Shown here piece after piece: positions 1 to 8,322 of a DNA stretch of 33,325 nucleotides. The DNA comes from URHD0088 sp041488295. Its GTDB lineage: Bacteria; Pseudomonadota; Alphaproteobacteria; ATCC43930; CGMCC-115725. Positions within the stretch are counted from its first letter, which is position 1. Every line of letters begins with the position of its first letter. The DNA lies in contig JBGPOZ010000023.1 in the NCBI GenBank assembly GCA_041488295.1, positions 1 to 33,325 on the forward strand, read 5' to 3'. A program made the translations under genes and the position numbers. The notes under the pieces were generated by a model, which saw only the letters and a program-made list of their open reading frames with translations, searched no databases and was not told the origin of the DNA.

Positions 1-224
1 ACGGCGTAGACCCATAAACGCGCCTTGGGGCGGGTTGCCGGAGATCCGCTTTGGAGACAACGGAATCATGCGCGCATCCAACTGCGCGGGAACCGGAGAG
101 GCGCTGAACTCCGGAAATTGACTGAAAAACGAGGTTGCCAGCGTCTGAACGCGGCGCCAAGCTCGGGCGCGAAATTCCCTGACTCTCGGACGGGCGCGTC
201 GAGCGCTGCTCTGCCGACTGAGGT
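1..224. other. Left-edge stretch with no recognisable gene
   Basis: These bases lie downstream of the SDR-like gene, which is on the minus strand. An open frame on the plus strand (25-297) exists, but its product is Arg/Ser-rich, resembles nothing I know and runs into the opposite strand of the SDR gene. I see no terminator, repeat or RNA gene here. Confidence 0.5.
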
Positions 225-935
225 TCAGTGGCCCGCGCTCTGCCCGCCGTCGACGTGGAGGGTCTCTCCGGTCACGAAGGTGGCCGATTCGAGATAGAGG
301 ATGGCGTCCACGATGTCGGCGATCTCGCCCATGCGGCCGAGCGGGTGGAGGGCGCCGAGCGCCTGATGCGTCTCGACAGGATGCATCGGCGTCTTGATGA
401 CGCCGGGAGCGACCGCGTTCACCCGGATGCCGCGCTTCGCGTATTCGATCGCCAGCGACCTCGTGGCGGCGTCGAGGCCTCCCTTCGTCAGGGATGCAAG
501 CACAGATGGGACGTGAGAGTTCGCATGGTCTATGAGGCTCGTCGTGATCTGGACGATGTGGCCGCTGCCGCGCTTCTCCATCTCAGCGATCGCGAGCTGC
601 GTCATGTGGAAGAATCCCGCCAGGTTGACGCCGAGCACCGCCGCGTAATCGGCCTCGCTGTACTGCGTGAAGGGCTTCGCGACGAAGACGCCGGCGTTGT
701 TGATGAGCGTGTCGATACGCCCGAACCGCGCCACGGCTTCGGCGATCGAACGCTCGGCCGTCCTCCGGTCAGCGATGTCGCCAGGAACGGCCAGGATGTC
801 CGTGTCGTCGGATCGTCTGATCGAGCGCGCAATCGCGACGATCCGGTAGCCGCGACCGCGATACGCATCGACGAGCGCTGCGCCGATGCCCTGCGATGCA
901 CCGGTAATGACGGCAACTTTCCTTTCACTGTTCAC
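225..935 (-). CDS. SDR-family protein lacking the catalytic tyrosine
   Basis: A classical-length short-chain dehydrogenase/reductase fold (236 aa), expected to be a cytosolic NAD(P)-dependent oxidoreductase. The cofactor motif TGASQGIG lies at residues 11-18, INNAG at about 78-82 and the structural Asn in GVNLAG at about 104. The usual YxxxK is altered: Lys151 (LTKGG) is present but residue 147 is Ala, so the proton-donating Tyr is missing; a Ser-like position (TTS, 131-133) remains. I chose the GTG start at 935 because AAGGAG sits 6 nt upstream. An ATG at 950 is in frame but has its purine tract directly against it. It is the last gene of a minus-strand set with the hydrolase (64-79 nt away) and the MFS transporter. 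Substrate unknown. Either it is a non-canonical reductase or it does not perform SDR chemistry. Confidence 0.85.
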   Translation of the reverse strand: MNSERKVAVITGASQGIGAALVDAYRGRGYRIVAIARSIRRSDDTDILAVPGDIADRRTAERSIAEAVARFGRIDTLINNAGVFVAKPFTQYSEADYAAVLGVNLAGFFHMTQLAIAEMEKRGSGHIVQITTSLIDHANSHVPSVLASLTKGGLDAATRSLAIEYAKRGIRVNAVAPGVIKTPMHPVETHQALGALHPLGRMGEIADIVDAILYLESATFVTGETLHVDGGQSAGH

Positions 936-1014
936 GTTCGTCTCCTTCATCCTTCTGAGTCACGAAGATCGTTGCGCCTGGGGCCAATCGCTTCGTGAAC
1001 GATGTGGTCGTGTC

Positions 1015-2010
1015 CTAGGCCAGGAAGGGCACAAGTTCGGCGTTGATCTCCTCGGCGCGCGTCCAGGTTATGCCGTGAGAACCGCCTTTGATCTCCACGT
1101 ACTTGACGTTCTTGATCATCTTTGCCTGACGCCTGGATGTCGCGTCTGCCGGCAGAATGCGGTCGTCATCGCCATGTATGATCATGGTCGGCACGTCATT
1201 GCGCGGAATGTCTTTGCGAAAGTCTTCAATCCAAGCGTCAACACAGGCCAAGGTGCCAATGGGCGACGCGCCGATTGCGACCGTCCAATTGGCTTCGATG
1301 ACGCGCTCGCTGACCAGCTCTCCATCAGCGCCGCCAACACTATAGAAATTCTTCAAGAACTCCATCAGCGCGACCGGACGGTCCGCCTTGATGCCGGCGC
1401 GGGTTTCGGTGAACACTTTCGGGTCGACGCCCTCTGGATTATCGGGTGCCTTCACGAGGTAAGGACCGAGCGTGCCGATCAGCACGGCTTTGCTGAGCCG
1501 CTTGGTGCCGTATTTGCCGATGTATCGTGTGATTTCCCCGGTGCCCATGGAGTGTCCGACCAGCGAGACGCCGGTCAGATCCAAGGCGCTCAACAGAGCA
1601 TTGAGATCGGCCGCGAACGTATCGTAATTGTACCCGACGCCGGGCTTGCTCGATCGGCCGAAGCCGCGGCGGTCATACGTGATCACGCGATGGCCGGCTG
1701 CGAGCAGCGCGGCGGTCTGCTTCTCCCACGCATCGCCGTTCAACGGCCAGCCATGGATGAGCACGACTGGCGATCCGGAGCCGTGGTCCTCGTAGTAGAT
1801 CTCGATGGGTTGCGAGTTTTCCTGCCCGACTTTGATGTAGCTCATGGGATTGGTCTCCGTTCTGGTTTCGGCGAATGAGACTGCCGGCAGCAGCGGCGCG
1901 GCAAGTCCGGCAGCAGCAAGCGTCAGGGCGTCACGTCGGGACACGCCTTTCTCCGATCCCCGAAATCGGCTGGAGCGAGCAGCCTTTGGCGCAGTTCGAT
2001 CGAAGTTCAT
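1015..2010 (-). CDS. Tat-exported alpha/beta hydrolase, non-haem chloroperoxidase-like
   Basis: A 331-aa alpha/beta-fold hydrolase. The N-terminus carries a twin-arginine signal (SRRDALT at about 24-30), a hydrophobic Ala/Leu run and an AxA-type end near residue 48, so export to the periplasm by Tat is predicted. The mature part has an HGWPLNG oxyanion region (about 86-92), the nucleophile elbow GHSMG with Ser154, an acidic residue in DDDRILP (about 281-287) and His312 in GGSHG, which completes a Ser-Asp-His triad. The layout (YDRRGFGRS, YDTFAADLNALL, RYIGKYG) resembles cofactor-free haloperoxidases/esterases; the physiological substrate is unknown. The ATG at 2010 has an AGGAAG-type site about 7 nt upstream. 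The MFS gene ends 48 nt upstream on the same strand, so co-transcription is likely. Confidence 0.88.
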   Translation of the reverse strand: MNFDRTAPKAARSSRFRGSEKGVSRRDALTLAAAGLAAPLLPAVSFAETRTETNPMSYIKVGQENSQPIEIYYEDHGSGSPVVLIHGWPLNGDAWEKQTAALLAAGHRVITYDRRGFGRSSKPGVGYNYDTFAADLNALLSALDLTGVSLVGHSMGTGEITRYIGKYGTKRLSKAVLIGTLGPYLVKAPDNPEGVDPKVFTETRAGIKADRPVALMEFLKNFYSVGGADGELVSERVIEANWTVAIGASPIGTLACVDAWIEDFRKDIPRNDVPTMIIHGDDDRILPADATSRRQAKMIKNVKYVEIKGGSHGITWTRAEEINAELVPFLA

Positions 2011-2058
2011 CGTTAGCTTCCTTGTCCGTGGTGCGCTGGGCCGTGGCGGGGGCGCGGC

Positions 2059-3258
2059 TCAATTGCTCGAGCTACAGTGCGAATGACGCCAGAGGTAGGC
2101 TGCGCTGAGTGCAAGCGCGAACGCCGCGAGCTGCAGGGCGTAACCGAGGGCGGTGCTGTGTCCTATCGGCAAAAGGTCGAGCGTACCGGAGACGACAGGG
2201 CCGGCCAGTTGACCGATGGCGAAAGCCGCAGTCATCAGACCGAGTAGCGCCGTGGGGTTGCCCGGCGCCCGCGCCCGGGCCTCCTGCATTCCGATCATCG
2301 TTACGACCATGAAGGTGCTGCCGACCAGAAGCGCCGCAATCGCGATCGTCACCGGGGCGAGCCACACGCTGGGCAGGGTGACCCCAGCGGCCATGACGAG
2401 ATGACTGACGGCCCAGACGCGCAGCCGGTCGGCATGACCGAAGCGCCGAGCGGTTGCGATCGTCGACAACGCTGCCGCGATGCCAAAGACGGGCCAGGCA
2501 AGGCCGAACAGCTGCGGGTCGTCCACCACCTCGCGTGCGAGAGCGGGCAGGAACGTGGCCGGTAAGATATAGCCGAAACCGAGCACGCCGTAGCAGACGA
2601 CGAGGCCAGCGTAAGGGCCGCGCGCGACGTCAGGGTGCGACGTCGAACGCGCAAGGGCGGAGGTTTCCAACGGCCGGCCCACAAAGGGACTGGAACAGGC
2701 GACCGCGAGCGCCGCCAGCACTCCGAGCTCTAGCCAAAGCTGGCCGGCCGGCACGCCCGGTTGCGCGGCCGCGACACAGAACAGCCCGGTGAGCGCGATG
2801 CCAAGGCCAACGCCAGCGTAGACCATCCCGGAAAGATTGGCACTTGCGGCGCGCGTCAGGTGCTGCAATGCCCACGCGCTGGTCGCAACGAGCGCATAGG
2901 CGCTTAGCACGCCAGCGACGAAGCGCAGAATCATCCATGCGGCCAATCCGTCAAACGCGCCCATGGCGGCCGTGACCATGACGATGCCGGCTAGGCTCGC
3001 ACGCATCAGCATCGGCAGCGAGAGGCCCAGCCGGCTCGCGGTCAGGGCGCCAGCCAGATAGCCCAGATAGTTGCTGGCCGCCAGCCAAGCGCCGGCACTC
3101 TGCGCCAGCGAGCCATCGCGAACCATCAGCGGCAGGAGCGGCGTGAAGGCGAACCGGCCGATCCCCATGGCCACGGCAAGGGCGGTGGCTGCGATGGCGC
3201 ACACAGCCGTGATGGAGAGCGAGGGGCGGCGTGCATGGACGTTGAGCTCTGATCTCAT
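2059..3258 (-). CDS. MFS transporter, YbfB/YjiJ family
   Basis: An integral inner-membrane transporter of about 399 aa with roughly 12 hydrophobic segments. The first contains the family-typical stretch MGIGRFAFTPLLP, followed by SNYLGYLAGA, characteristic of the YbfB/YjiJ branch of the major facilitator superfamily. Substrate unknown; some relatives sit beside LysR regulators of small-molecule export or uptake, as here. I set the start at the ATG at 3258 (MRSELN). An upstream in-frame TTG at 3294 would add 12 residues, and neither has a convincing ribosome site. It is divergent from the LysR gene at 3324 and is the first gene of a set with the Tat hydrolase and the SDR-like protein. The LysR protein is therefore the likely local regulator (inference). 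Confidence 0.88.
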   Translation of the reverse strand: MRSELNVHARRPSLSITAVCAIAATALAVAMGIGRFAFTPLLPLMVRDGSLAQSAGAWLAASNYLGYLAGALTASRLGLSLPMLMRASLAGIVMVTAAMGAFDGLAAWMILRFVAGVLSAYALVATSAWALQHLTRAASANLSGMVYAGVGLGIALTGLFCVAAAQPGVPAGQLWLELGVLAALAVACSSPFVGRPLETSALARSTSHPDVARGPYAGLVVCYGVLGFGYILPATFLPALAREVVDDPQLFGLAWPVFGIAAALSTIATARRFGHADRLRVWAVSHLVMAAGVTLPSVWLAPVTIAIAALLVGSTFMVVTMIGMQEARARAPGNPTALLGLMTAAFAIGQLAGPVVSGTLDLLPIGHSTALGYALQLAAFALALSAAYLWRHSHCSSSN

Positions 3259-3323
3259 GCGGCGGAATAAAGTCCGGCAGATCAGCTTGCACAAATGAAT
3301 AATTCTGCTGTATCGTTCTCTTT
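3259..3323. promoter_or_regulatory. Divergent promoter region between MFS and LysR genes
   Basis: This 65-bp AT-rich spacer separates divergent genes. It contains a small inverted repeat GAAT-A-ATTC (3297-3305), a plausible LysR-type operator core. On the plus strand TTGCAC (3287-3292), a 16-bp spacer and TGTATC (3309-3314) could be a weak promoter; on the minus strand TTGTGC-N17-TTTATT overlaps it. These matches are modest. If real they would give almost leaderless transcripts, consistent with the lack of ribosome sites before either gene. Confidence 0.35.
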
Positions 3324-4193
3324 ATGAGAATGATCGACCTAGAGTCCCTGAAGATCTTTCGAACCGTCGTTGACGAGGGCGGGGTCGTCCGTGCAGCCAA
3401 CAAACTCAATCGCGTTCAATCCAATGTGACGACGCGCATCCGCCAGTTGGAAGAACATCTCGGTACCCGGCTGTTCCGCCGCGAGGGGCGCTCCATACGT
3501 CTCTCGGCGGAGGGGCACACCTTGCTCACCTATGCTGATCGTTTGCTGCGCCTGGCGGACGAGACGGTCAGCGAAATGCGCACCGGCAAGCCGAAGGGTG
3601 TCTTCAGGCTGGGCTCGCTCGAGAGCACGGCCGGCAGTCGCCTTGCTCCCATCCTGTCGCGCTATCACAGCGTTTATCCCGACGTGGTGGTGGAACTCTC
3701 CACCGGAACGACCGGGGCGCTAGTGACCCGCGTCGTGAATTTCGAGCTTGAGGCTGCCTTCGTCTCTGAGCCCTTTACCGCACCCAGCCTCCAGGCGCGC
3801 CGTGTCTTCGAGGAGCGGCTGGTGCTTGTGACATCCAGGGCGATCTGCAAGGTGTCCGGTCCAGCCGACCTCGGACGCTCAACGCTCATCGCGTTCGCGC
3901 AGGGATGCTCCTATCGCAAGCGCATCGAGGAATGGCTAGGCGGCGCGAATGTGATGCCCGAGCGGATCATGGAATTTGCCTCGTATCAGGCGATGATCGC
4001 CTGCGTCGCTGCCGGTACCGGATTTGCTGTGGTGCCCAAGTCTGTCCTGGAGGCCCTGCGCGCGACCAAGAGCGTACGCCAACACGCGCTCCCCAAGCGA
4101 TTTTCGCACAACCACACCTATATCGTGTGGCATGGCGATCCATCGCCGTCGCTGCGGTGCCTGCTATCGCTTTTGGTCACTGCCGCCGTATGA
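3324..4193 (+). CDS. LysR-family transcriptional regulator
   Basis: A 289-aa LysR-type regulator. The N-terminal winged helix-turn-helix covers residues 3-62 (LKIFRTVVDEGGVVRAANKL, then VTTRIRQLEEHLG and LFRREGR), followed by a linker helix and a periplasmic-binding-protein-like effector domain from about 90. It is divergent from the YbfB-type MFS transporter, the standard arrangement for a LysR protein controlling its neighbour and itself. The sequence recalls the PtrR/YneJ branch, but I cannot confirm this. Two ATGs (3324 and 3330) compete and neither has a ribosome site. The effector is unknown. Confidence 0.88.
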   Translation: MRMIDLESLKIFRTVVDEGGVVRAANKLNRVQSNVTTRIRQLEEHLGTRLFRREGRSIRLSAEGHTLLTYADRLLRLADETVSEMRTGKPKGVFRLGSLESTAGSRLAPILSRYHSVYPDVVVELSTGTTGALVTRVVNFELEAAFVSEPFTAPSLQARRVFEERLVLVTSRAICKVSGPADLGRSTLIAFAQGCSYRKRIEEWLGGANVMPERIMEFASYQAMIACVAAGTGFAVVPKSVLEALRATKSVRQHALPKRFSHNHTYIVWHGDPSPSLRCLLSLLVTAAV

Positions 4194-4336
4194 TGGCTCC
4201 CTCGGACCTCCGGCTCACTTGACGGCAGCTATTGGCACTTCCGCGACATGCGGCGATTGGTCAAGGAAGGCCGTTGTCGGTCCGGAAGCCGAAGCTCGGA
4301 GGCTTGTTGTCAGTCCGGATTTGATGGGTTCACGCT

Positions 4337-6526
4337 CTAGACGGCAAATCCGATCCGATCGCGCAACGCATCGAGCGGCGCGATCGAGAAGCGGCTGACT
4401 GTCGCGAAATCGATCTCTCCCGACAACTCGGCCGCCGCGATGCGGTCGTGAAAGATCCGAGAGACTTCGGTGCGGAGCGCGGGTGCGAGCGGCGCGTGGC
4501 TGCGCAGGACGAGATCGAAGCGGCGATGACGAATGAAGCCGTCGATTTGCAGAGCCCCGAGACGACTCAACTCGAATTCGAGAACGAAGCGCGCGCTCTT
4601 CTCGTTAGTTCTCTGTCGACCGTCGTCGGATTTTTCCTCTCGCCTCAGATAGAGGCGCACCGGACGGATCGTCTCGCCATCGAGAATCGGCAGGATGAAG
4701 ACCTGCCATGGCTGGGTCGCCGAATCGGCGGCGATTTCTCGCAACGCGCCGAGATCGCCGGCGAGCCGCTGCTTCACATCGTCGCGGCCGGCGAGGGCAA
4801 GTGCATGCTCGATCGCTGCGCCGGGCCACGGGACCGCGGAGCCGCCGCGCAACGAGGCGACGATCAACAGGAAGGTGGCGGCGAGCTTTTCTCCCGCCGT
4901 TGCCGAAAGGTCCGAGCGGAGCTGCGCTGCGAGCTCGGGCGCGGTATGACCGATGGCGCTCAGCGTCGCTTGCAGCGCCGGCCAATCCGACGCCGTGGTG
5001 GCACGACCCGCCGTGACCGGCGTCAGATCGTCGAACGCGCCTTGCGCGTCGAGAAGCAACAGGCTTCCCGGCGGCAGCGCGAGGCGCGGCACCAGTGAAA
5101 GCGTTCCCAGCACCGTTTCGACTAATGTCGATTGCGGCGTCGACGCCGACGCTTCGGCGAGGACGCGGCCGATGATCGCTTGCGATACCGTTGTGCCGCC
5201 TGCCTGCGGCGGCGTGGTCGCAGCCGGGAGAACGATGCGAAAGACGGCCGGAGGCGGAGACGCCGCCGCCGTATCGGTCGGCGGCGGAGCGGTTCTGCTT
5301 GGTGCGCCGACGCCAGCCGCCGGCGCTGAGATGGGGGGCCCCGGCGGCTCGACGCCATCGCGGATTTCGACCAAATTTGCGGGGGACGGCGCCGACACGA
5401 TCGTCGGGCTTGGATCGGCTGCGATCTCGACGACCGATCCGTTCGCCGTTTGCACAAGCGTCGCCGATGGCGGGGCACCCGGCAAGAGGCGGAGACCTAC
5501 GGACGCGCCTGCGGCGAGCTTGGGAGCGGGTTCGATCTGCAAGACGCCGGCAGCCGTATCGAGGAGAGCCGCCGCGGGACCGAATGCGCGAAGCGTTCCT
5601 ACCACTGCGGGAGAGACGGACGAGGTGGCCGGGGTTTCGGATGGCGCCGCCGTCAATTGGGCGGCAACGATGCGCAGGGGAAACCCGGTCCCTGGCGGCG
5701 GCGTTCGGATCGGCGCGGGTGTTGTGGGCGAGCCGGCGAGCGCTGCCGATGGACCGGCCGGCAATGATGATGACGGGCGCGGCCCTAGCGCGGAGTCGCC
5801 CGCCTGAGATGGTATCGCGTCGGGCCGTGGGTTTGAACCGGCGACGTTTCCTTCCGTCGCGGGCAAAATATCCTGAGCGGCGAGAATGCCAGGTGAAAAT
5901 ACGTTCTGCGGCGGCACCGCTGTGCTCGCAGAAATGGGCGCCGCACGCGCGACCGACGGCAAGGTCGGATCGGACGGAAGCGGCGCAAGGACGGTGGCGT
6001 TCGTCCGGAGAAGGAGCGCGGGCGCGAACGCATCGAGGTGAGACGGCGCTTCGAGCTCGGTTGCGGGCGGGGAGGGGGGCGCGATGACCGTTGCCGTCAC
6101 CACCGTGCCGAAATCCAAGAGGATCAAGGGCGGTTCGACACTAACGGGCGGCGGCGCGGTCGGTGCCAGTGTGGGCGCGGTGGCGACACTTGTCGTTGCA
6201 AGACCGTCGACGGCGATGATCGTGACCGATCCCGGCCCCTCAGGGCCGAGCTGGATCGTCAGTTGCGTGCCGGGCGGCAATGGCAGCTCGGTTTTGATCG
6301 AGAAGGTGCCGAGCGCCGTCAGAAGCTGCAGTGCGGGATCGCTTGCGCCTGGCGTCGCCGCGACGGTTCCGGACAATATCGCCGACGCGCCGAGCGCCGC
6401 CAGTGCTCTCAGCGCCTCGACGGATCCATCGATCGTTGCCGACGGTGCCGCGGCCGGCTCCGAGCCTGCCGCGGCGGCGAACAGCTGCGACAGAGTGACA
6501 GGCGGCAGCGCGACTGGCGAGCTCAC
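4337..6526 (-). CDS. fliK: Flagellar hook-length control protein, FliK-like
   Basis: A 729-aa protein very rich in Ala, Pro, Thr and Ser through roughly residues 1-560, followed by a compact C-terminal domain (about 600-710: VRLYLRREE, FVLEFELSRLGALQIDGFIR, then LVLRSH). This resembles the FliK C-terminal (Flg_hook) domain that contacts the export switch FlhB. In the family, the disordered N-terminal part measures hook length while being secreted, and the C-terminal part switches export from rod/hook to filament substrates. The start is GTG at 6526 with GGAG about 7 nt upstream. It is the last gene of the flagellar operon, 21 nt after flhG. The call rests on the C-terminal pattern plus context; the N-terminal half has no recognisable homology, as expected for FliK. 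Confidence 0.75.
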   Translation of the reverse strand: MSSPVALPPVTLSQLFAAAAGSEPAAAPSATIDGSVEALRALAALGASAILSGTVAATPGASDPALQLLTALGTFSIKTELPLPPGTQLTIQLGPEGPGSVTIIAVDGLATTSVATAPTLAPTAPPPVSVEPPLILLDFGTVVTATVIAPPSPPATELEAPSHLDAFAPALLLRTNATVLAPLPSDPTLPSVARAAPISASTAVPPQNVFSPGILAAQDILPATEGNVAGSNPRPDAIPSQAGDSALGPRPSSSLPAGPSAALAGSPTTPAPIRTPPPGTGFPLRIVAAQLTAAPSETPATSSVSPAVVGTLRAFGPAAALLDTAAGVLQIEPAPKLAAGASVGLRLLPGAPPSATLVQTANGSVVEIAADPSPTIVSAPSPANLVEIRDGVEPPGPPISAPAAGVGAPSRTAPPPTDTAAASPPPAVFRIVLPAATTPPQAGGTTVSQAIIGRVLAEASASTPQSTLVETVLGTLSLVPRLALPPGSLLLLDAQGAFDDLTPVTAGRATTASDWPALQATLSAIGHTAPELAAQLRSDLSATAGEKLAATFLLIVASLRGGSAVPWPGAAIEHALALAGRDDVKQRLAGDLGALREIAADSATQPWQVFILPILDGETIRPVRLYLRREEKSDDGRQRTNEKSARFVLEFELSRLGALQIDGFIRHRRFDLVLRSHAPLAPALRTEVSRIFHDRIAAAELSGEIDFATVSRFSIAPLDALRDRIGFAV

Positions 6527-6547
6527 GCGCCTTCTCCGATCCGCGCT

Positions 6548-7336
6548 TCAGCGCTGTTCGACGAGCAATTTGGCGATCGCCTCGACGTCGTGCGCCGCTT
6601 CGGTATTGGGATGGCGCGTCAGCAGAGACGTCTGGCGGCGGATCGTGTCCTTGACATGGTCGTCGCGGCGGACGATGCCGGCGAGAGGCGGCTCGATCTT
6701 GAGGAATTCACGGCACGCCTTGCGCAAGGTTCCGTAGGTGCGCTCGCCGTCGCGCGTCCCGCTGGCCATGTTGACGACGATGCGGATGTCGTCGGTCAGA
6801 TGCTCCAGCGCCGAGATCTTGATGAAGGCGTAAGCATCGGTGATCGAGGTCGGCTCGTCGGTCGCGATGACGAGGCAGGTGCGCGAATGCCCGACCAGGA
6901 TGCGCACCGCGCGCTCGATCCCGGCGCCGAGGTCGAGCACGACGTGATCATAGGTTTGGGCAAGTGCGTCGAGATCGTTCCGCAAGCCGGCAAGACGAGG
7001 CGCCGGAAGGCTGGCGAGGCTTCCGGAACCGGAGCGGCCGGCGAGAATGTCGAAGCCGCCATCCTCGTAGCGGCCGACGGCTTGCGCCATGGTGACCTGC
7101 CCGGCGATGACGCTGCCGAGATCGCGCCGTGGTGTCACACCGAGCTGCACATCGACGTTGGCGAGGCCTAGATCGCCGTCGAACAGCAACGTCCGCTGTC
7201 CCGCGCGCGCCAAGGCGTGCGCCAAGGTGATCGACAGCCAAGTCTTGCCGACGCCGCCCTTGCCCGACGCCACCGAGATGATGTTGCGTCTGGCGTGAGC
7301 CTCGAGCGGCGGAGTGGCGGGAAGTGCGGCCATCAT
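6548..7336 (-). CDS. flhG: FlhG (FleN/YlxH), MinD-like flagellar number ATPase
   Basis: A 262-aa P-loop ATPase of the MinD/ParA superfamily. The deviant Walker A GKGGVGKTW is at residues 25-33 with the signature Lys26 and catalytic Lys31. The switch motif DGDLGLANVDVQLG follows near 53-66, and VVLDLGAG forms the Walker B-like strand. FlhG represses excess flagella and works with the GTPase FlhF to set polar flagellum number. The start overlaps the flhF stop by 4 nt, so translational coupling is likely. I see no activator helix (DQAxxLR) at the extreme N-terminus, but a short Pro/Ala-rich extension of 17 residues precedes the ATPase core. Confidence 0.92.
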   Translation of the reverse strand: MMAALPATPPLEAHARRNIISVASGKGGVGKTWLSITLAHALARAGQRTLLFDGDLGLANVDVQLGVTPRRDLGSVIAGQVTMAQAVGRYEDGGFDILAGRSGSGSLASLPAPRLAGLRNDLDALAQTYDHVVLDLGAGIERAVRILVGHSRTCLVIATDEPTSITDAYAFIKISALEHLTDDIRIVVNMASGTRDGERTYGTLRKACREFLKIEPPLAGIVRRDDHVKDTIRRQTSLLTRHPNTEAAHDVEAIAKLLVEQR

Positions 7337-8313
7337 AGGGCTTGCTCCGAGGTGAGATGGGCTGAGGCCAGCGCTTCTTCGGGAAGAAGAAGGCGAGCCA
7401 GCGCGACAGGGTTGAGGGGCGTCAACCCTTGAGCGACGTCGGGTGCGATTCCGGCATCGGCGAAACTCAAGTGTGCCGAGTCGGCGGCGGCAAGCGTGCT
7501 TCCCAGGCGGTGCGCCATGTCGAGGCGGGTCGCCAGAAGGCGCGTGCTGCCGAGTGCGCGAAAGGCTTGTGCGATCTCGGTCGCGTCGTATACGTCGCTA
7601 CCGGCCGGCAAGACAAGCACCGGTTCGGCATCGGCAGCGGCGATATATTCGGCGAGCTCGTCCCGGTCGCTCGCGCTGTAGGGGTTGATCCCGGCGCTGT
7701 CGATGAGGACCAGATCTTCGTCGTCGGCGGCGGCGACAAGCTGATGCATCTGCTGCGGATTCTCGACCCGGTAAAGCGGAAGATCGAGAACGCGCGTGAA
7801 TGCCTCGAGCTGGGCGATGCCGCCGGCACGGACCGTGTCGCTCGAGATGATGCACGGGATCTTGCCGGCAACGACCGCGCGCGTCGCGAGCTTCGCGATC
7901 GAGACCGTCTTGCCGGCGCCGGGCGGGCCGACGAGCATGAGGGGTCGCGCTAGCCGGCGGTCGGTCAGCGGCGCGAAGGAGAAGACGGCGTCGAGCGCGC
8001 CGGCGAGCGCAAGGACCGGAGCCTCCGCCGCAAGCTCGAGTGCGGCAGCCAGCAGGGTTTCGAGCAGGCGCGCGGGCGTCCCATGCGACAGAAGTGCCTC
8101 GTGCAGGATCTCGGAGGGATCCGCGGCCGAGCGCAAAAGCTCGTCGCCCGGCTTCCCGCCCAGCTCCGGTTCGGCGCGATCGAGGGCAGCGGTGACCGTG
8201 GTCATCCCCTTGTCGGTCTTCGTCGAGAGAATGATCGCGTCGCTGCCGAGATGCTCGCGCACGAGCGCCATCGCCTTGGGCATCGATTGGGCGGTGAAGG
8301 TGCGAAGGCGCAT
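7333..8313 (-). CDS. flhF: FlhF, SRP-type GTPase for flagellar placement
   Basis: A 326-aa signal-recognition-particle-type GTPase. After an N-terminal part that begins MRLRTFTAQSMPKAM, a short linker leads to the N and G domains. Walker A GPPGAGKT is at residues 129-136, the second motif DTVRAGGIAQL follows, then DSAG in place of the usual DTAG (G3), and TRLD (G4). FlhF marks the site of polar flagellar assembly and recruits FliF. It is shorter than Vibrio or Pseudomonas FlhF because the basic middle region is small. It lies 9 nt downstream of flhA and overlaps flhG by 4 nt. Confidence 0.9.
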   Translation of the reverse strand: MRLRTFTAQSMPKAMALVREHLGSDAIILSTKTDKGMTTVTAALDRAEPELGGKPGDELLRSAADPSEILHEALLSHGTPARLLETLLAAALELAAEAPVLALAGALDAVFSFAPLTDRRLARPLMLVGPPGAGKTVSIAKLATRAVVAGKIPCIISSDTVRAGGIAQLEAFTRVLDLPLYRVENPQQMHQLVAAADDEDLVLIDSAGINPYSASDRDELAEYIAAADAEPVLVLPAGSDVYDATEIAQAFRALGSTRLLATRLDMAHRLGSTLAAADSAHLSFADAGIAPDVAQGLTPLNPVALARLLLPEEALASAHLTSEQAL

Positions 8314-8322
8314 GGATCCGGC

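Noticed and set aside
25..297. 90-codon plus-strand frame at the left edge
   Set aside because: Arg/Ser-rich product with no known pattern, overlapping the end of a real minus-strand gene.
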